Below, piece by piece: positions 5,171 through 7,316 of a stretch of 7,316 bases of DNA (its first letter is position 1; the number at the start of each line of letters is the position of its first letter). Origin of the DNA: an uncultured Rhodospirillales bacterium (GTDB taxonomy: Bacteria; Pseudomonadota; Alphaproteobacteria; Acetobacterales; Acetobacteraceae); contig CAIVDX010000235.1 in assembly GCA_903904805.1 (NCBI GenBank), positions 1 to 7,316 of the forward strand, read 5' to 3'. Under the pieces are notes generated by a model. That model did no database searches. It saw nothing but the letters and a program-made list of their open reading frames with translations, and was not told the origin of the DNA. The translations under genes and the position numbers were made by a program.

Positions 5171-6463
5171 ATGACCGACCAATCCCCTCCGCCCGTGCTC
5201 CTGCCCACACCGGTTCGCCTGCGCATCTTTCTCTATCTGGGCATCCTCACGGTCCTGCTCGCCTTCGGCGCCCCCTATGGCGGCGGCATCGTCGGCTTCC
5301 CCATTGGCTTCATTCTGAAGAACAAGCTGCATCTGGACCCGGACCAGGTCTCGAACTTCAAGCTGCTTTCGGCGATCCCGCTCTATCTCTCCTTCATCCC
5401 CGGCTTCATCCGCGACACCACCAACCCGCTCGGCATCAAGGATCGCGGCCTTCTGCTGATCTTCGGCAGCCTCTCGGCGGCCCTGTATGTGGTCTTCGCC
5501 TTCGCCGATCTCGGCTACTGGTCCCTGCTGCTGGCCGTCGCCCTGCTGACCACCACCTATCTGTTCACCCTCGCCGCGCAGAACGGGCTGAGCTCGGTGC
5601 TCGGCCAGCATCATCTGATGTCCGGCCAGATCGCCGCCGTCTGGCAGATCGTCGGCATGATCCCGGCCGTCATCGCCCTGCTGATCGGCGGCGCGCTGAG
5701 CGACGCGCTGGAAGGCAACAAGGCCGACACCGCCGTGAAATTTCTCTTCCTGGTGGGGGCCGCGATCATGGCGCTGATCGCCCTGTACGGCCTGTGGCGC
5801 CCCGCCGCGGTCTACGACAACCTCGCCCCAGCGCCCGCCGTGCAGCCCCGCCTGCGCGCCGACTTCGCCCGGCTGATCCGCCACACACCCATCTATCCCG
5901 CCCTGCTGATCTGGCTGCTCTGGCAATTCGCGCCCGGCTCCGACACCCCGCTGATGTTCTTCATCCAGGATGAGCTGCACGGCACCGACGCCCAGTTCGG
6001 CCAATGGACAGCGATTTTCTACGCCTGCGCGGTGCCCACCTTCGCGCTCTACGGCATTCCCTGCCGACGCCTCCCCCTGCGCACCCTGCTGCTCTGGGGC
6101 ACGCTGGCCGCGGTGCCGCAATTCATCCCGCTGCTGTTCGCCCACTCGATCACCGGCGCGTTGATCGCCGCCATCCCGATCGGGCTGATGGCCGGGGTGG
6201 CCACCGGCGCCTATCTCGACCTGATCATCCGCTCCTGCCCGCCTGGCCTGCAGGGCACCACGCTGATGATGTCCGGCGGCCTGTATTTCATCGCCGGCCG
6301 CTTCGGCGACCGTCTGGGCACCTATCTCTACCATCGCTTTGACGGCTTCACCGGCTGTGTGGCCGCCATCACCCTCACCTACGCGTTGATCCTGCCCTGC
6401 CTGGCCTTCGTCCCGCGCCGCCTCACCGCCACACCCGACGGCGCAGCCCCCATCTCCGATTGA
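5171..6463 (+). CDS. MFS permease, BT1/folate-biopterin transporter-like
   Basis: An inner-membrane secondary transporter of 430 residues with about 12 predicted helices. The N-terminal half ends after VKFLFLVGAAIMALIALYGLW. A charged cytoplasmic loop of about 35 residues follows, and the C-terminal half starts near HTPIYPALLIWLLW. The segments APGSDTPLMFFIQDELHGTDAQFG, AGVATGAYLDLIIRSCPPGLQGTTLMMSGG and GRFGDRLGTYLY recall the BT1 (folate-biopterin) branch of the MFS rather than drug-efflux families. That sub-assignment is by pattern only. Start ATG 5171 follows a weak GGGCGG sequence. No better in-frame start is close, and the next residues, TDQSPPPVLLPTP, make a normal short cytoplasmic tail. 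The gene is divergent from marR across about 108 nt containing the candidate operator and is followed after 54 nt by a cupin, likely in the same transcript. Uptake of the monooxygenase substrate is the simplest role (inference); the direction of transport is unknown. Confidence 0.85.
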   Translation: MTDQSPPPVLLPTPVRLRIFLYLGILTVLLAFGAPYGGGIVGFPIGFILKNKLHLDPDQVSNFKLLSAIPLYLSFIPGFIRDTTNPLGIKDRGLLLIFGSLSAALYVVFAFADLGYWSLLLAVALLTTTYLFTLAAQNGLSSVLGQHHLMSGQIAAVWQIVGMIPAVIALLIGGALSDALEGNKADTAVKFLFLVGAAIMALIALYGLWRPAAVYDNLAPAPAVQPRLRADFARLIRHTPIYPALLIWLLWQFAPGSDTPLMFFIQDELHGTDAQFGQWTAIFYACAVPTFALYGIPCRRLPLRTLLLWGTLAAVPQFIPLLFAHSITGALIAAIPIGLMAGVATGAYLDLIIRSCPPGLQGTTLMMSGGLYFIAGRFGDRLGTYLYHRFDGFTGCVAAITLTYALILPCLAFVPRRLTATPDGAAPISD

Positions 6464-6505
6464 CCCGGGCCATCACGCTGCTGCACGCTCGTGCCAGCGC
6501 CACAC

Positions 6506-6510
6506 AGGAG
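6506..6510 (+). promoter_or_regulatory. Ribosome binding site deciding the cupin GTG start
   Basis: AGGAG lies 7 nt before GTG 6518. The alternative in-frame GTG at 6491 lies upstream of this site and has no Shine-Dalgarno of its own, so translation should begin at 6518. Confidence 0.8.
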
Positions 6511-6517
6511 AATTGCC

Positions 6518-7036
6518 GTGGATATCGACACCGCCCCGCAAGGCAGCCGCCTGATCACCACACCCGAGACAGCTGAAAGCTACTGGCAGCCCGTCCCTGC
6601 CAATGGCTTCGTCTCGGTGCTGCTCGCCCCGCATCTGGTGAACATGGCCACCCCCTTCTCGATGGGCACCCAAACCGTCGCGCCGAACAGCTTCGTGCGC
6701 GAACACGCCCACGGCGACAATGAAGAGGTGATCTACGTGCTGTCCGGCCAAGGCACCGCCGTCATGGATGGCGGCGCCGACGAAACCCCGATGACCCCCG
6801 GCACGATGCTGTATTTCGGCCGCAACCGTCAGCACAAATTCGTCAACACCGGCGAGACGGACATGACCTTCCTCTGGGTGATGATGCCCGCCGGCCTGGA
6901 AACCTTCTTTGCCGCCATTGGCAAGAAACGCACCGCCGGCGACCCGGCCCCGGCGAACTTCCCGCGGCCTGAGAACATCCTTCAGATCGAGGCACAGACG
7001 GTGTTCAACGGCTCGCTGACGCCAGACGCTCGCTAA
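6518..7036 (+). CDS. Single-domain metal-binding cupin protein
   Basis: A cytosolic 172-residue protein with one complete cupin barrel. Motif 1 is HAHGDNEEVIYVLSGQG, giving metal ligands His63, His65 and Glu69/Glu70. Motif 2 is PGTMLYFGRNRQHKFVNTG, giving His106 and Asn110. All four canonical ligand positions are present, so a bound Fe, Mn or Zn is expected. The C-terminal tail (GLETFFAAIGKKRTAGDPAPANFPRPENIL) is outside the barrel and probably packs across its mouth. Translation starts at GTG 6518, set by AGGAG 7 nt upstream. The gene lies 54 nt after the permease and is probably cotranscribed with it. Cupins this size include dioxygenases, isomerases, decarboxylases and ligand sensors. Beside a hydroxylating monooxygenase and a permease, a ring-modifying enzyme is attractive, but the sequence does not identify the reaction. 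Confidence is high for the fold and low for function. Confidence 0.88.
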   Translation: MDIDTAPQGSRLITTPETAESYWQPVPANGFVSVLLAPHLVNMATPFSMGTQTVAPNSFVREHAHGDNEEVIYVLSGQGTAVMDGGADETPMTPGTMLYFGRNRQHKFVNTGETDMTFLWVMMPAGLETFFAAIGKKRTAGDPAPANFPRPENILQIEAQTVFNGSLTPDAR

Positions 7037-7120
7037 GGCCAGGGGCTCTGCCCCCACACTCCATTGATAAGGGGTCTGGGGCCGTGCGGCCCCAGCGGGT
7101 CCAGGGCAGCGCCCTGGCCT
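7036..7120. repeat. Nested palindromic intergenic element with 9-bp terminal inverted repeats, likely bidirectional terminator
   Basis: AGGCCAGGG (7036-7044) is exactly complementary to CCCTGGCCT (7112-7120) and closes the whole spacer between two convergent genes. Inside are GGGG-CTCTG-CCCC (7042-7054), a perfect 8-bp stem CTGGGGCC-GTGC-GGCCCCAG (7076-7095), and a perfect 7-bp stem CCAGGGC-AGC-GCCCTGG (7101-7117). The last competes with the outer pairing. The element begins inside the cupin stop codon and overlaps the ABC gene stop codon. GGGTCYRGGG-style blocks of this kind recur in spacers of Acetobacteraceae as far as I recall, suggesting a REP/MITE-like repeat that also ends transcription. 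Confidence 0.65.
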
Positions 7121-7316
7121 ACCCGGAGACTCCCGCGAGTTCTTCAATCCTGAACCTGTCCGGTGCGCTCGCCCCGCTCTGATTGTCGTACGCGAGCATC
7201 CCACGATCCAGCACGACAACCCGATCCGAAAACTCCAACGCCAGGTCGATATGCTGCTCGACCAGGAGAATCGACAGCCCACCCTCCGCCCGCAGCCGGT
7301 GCAACGCGCCGGTCAG
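7119..7316 (-). CDS. HAAT-family ABC transporter ATP-binding protein (LivF/UrtE-like), C-terminal 65 residues, runs off right edge
   Basis: The visible frame is the last 65 residues of an ABC ATPase, from LTGALHRLRAEGG to a TAG stop at 7119-7121; the Walker motifs and signature lie beyond the edge. GLSILLVEQHIDLALEFSDRVVVLDRG is the H-loop/D-loop-distal segment typical of the second ATPase of branched-chain amino acid (LivF) and urea (UrtE) importers. In these, Gln replaces the usual H-loop His (VEQ); here a His follows it. The tail after this segment (about 25 residues, ending EELAGVSG) is not diagnostic, so LivF and UrtE cannot be separated. The protein would energise periplasmic-binding-protein-dependent uptake at the inner membrane. 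Its partner genes, if present, lie upstream on the minus strand outside the window. It converges with the cupin gene across a palindromic element that overlaps its stop codon. Confidence 0.85.
   Translation of the reverse strand: MTGALHRLRAEGGLSILLVEQHIDLALEFSDRVVVLDRGMLAYDNQSGASAPDRFRIEELAGVSG

Noticed and set aside
5159..6334. Minus-strand open frame of about 390 codons opposite the MFS permease
   Set aside because: It is Gln/Gly/Asp/Glu-rich without any fold or motif, and exactly antisense to a 12-helix transporter whose hydrophobic codons generate such frames.
6473..7282. Minus-strand open frame opposite the cupin, extending into the ABC ATPase region
   Set aside because: It is antisense to a protein with both cupin motifs intact and overlaps the true ATPase frame and the palindromic spacer.

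Overview
The window is a GC-rich bacterial chromosome segment with strong G/C bias at third codon positions. The gene content (a LysM/Ig-type envelope protein, cytochrome c', a HAAT-family ABC ATPase), the GC-rich palindromic spacer and an A-rich spacer with GAAAGAAG-type repeats together suggest an alphaproteobacterium, most likely Acetobacteraceae. That placement is inference from gene style; no 16S or marker gene is present.

Layout, left to right. Positions 1-535 (minus) hold the N-terminal part of a membrane-anchored envelope protein that runs off the left edge and carries a short 15-bp tandem repeat. Positions 712-1377 (plus) encode a cytochrome b561-type membrane cytochrome, convergent with a periplasmic cytochrome c' (1448-1960, minus); a GC-rich hairpin lies between the two stops. 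The cytochrome c' gene contains an in-frame 66-bp insertion that duplicates its signal-peptidase site. Divergent from it is a LOG-family nucleotide phosphoribohydrolase (2130-2717, plus). A spacer with a hairpin and an A-rich segment follows, then a promoter and tRNA-Pro(CGG) at 2913-2989.

The right half looks like one small functional module. A MarR-type regulator (4487-5062) and an HpaB-family flavin-dependent monooxygenase (2998-4470) form a minus-strand operon with a 16-nt gap. Divergent from them are a 12-helix MFS permease resembling the BT1/folate-biopterin branch (5171-6463) and a single-domain metal cupin (6518-7036). A 16-bp inverted repeat sits just upstream of marR in the divergent control region. 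The likely reading is regulator, uptake, ring hydroxylation and cupin-type dioxygenation or isomerisation of an aromatic or heteroaromatic compound. The substrate is unknown and no flavin reductase is in view. The monooxygenase appears to have exchanged the Tyr and His that contact the substrate phenol in characterised HpaB, so its substrate is probably not 4-hydroxyphenylacetate.

The window closes with an 85-bp nested palindromic element between the cupin and the C-terminal end of a convergent branched-chain amino acid/urea-type ABC ATPase that runs off the right edge.

I see no CRISPR array, insertion sequence, phage gene or defence gene. The items most worth a second look are the cytochrome c' duplication, the HpaB active-site swap, and the divergent MarR/HpaB - MFS/cupin module.
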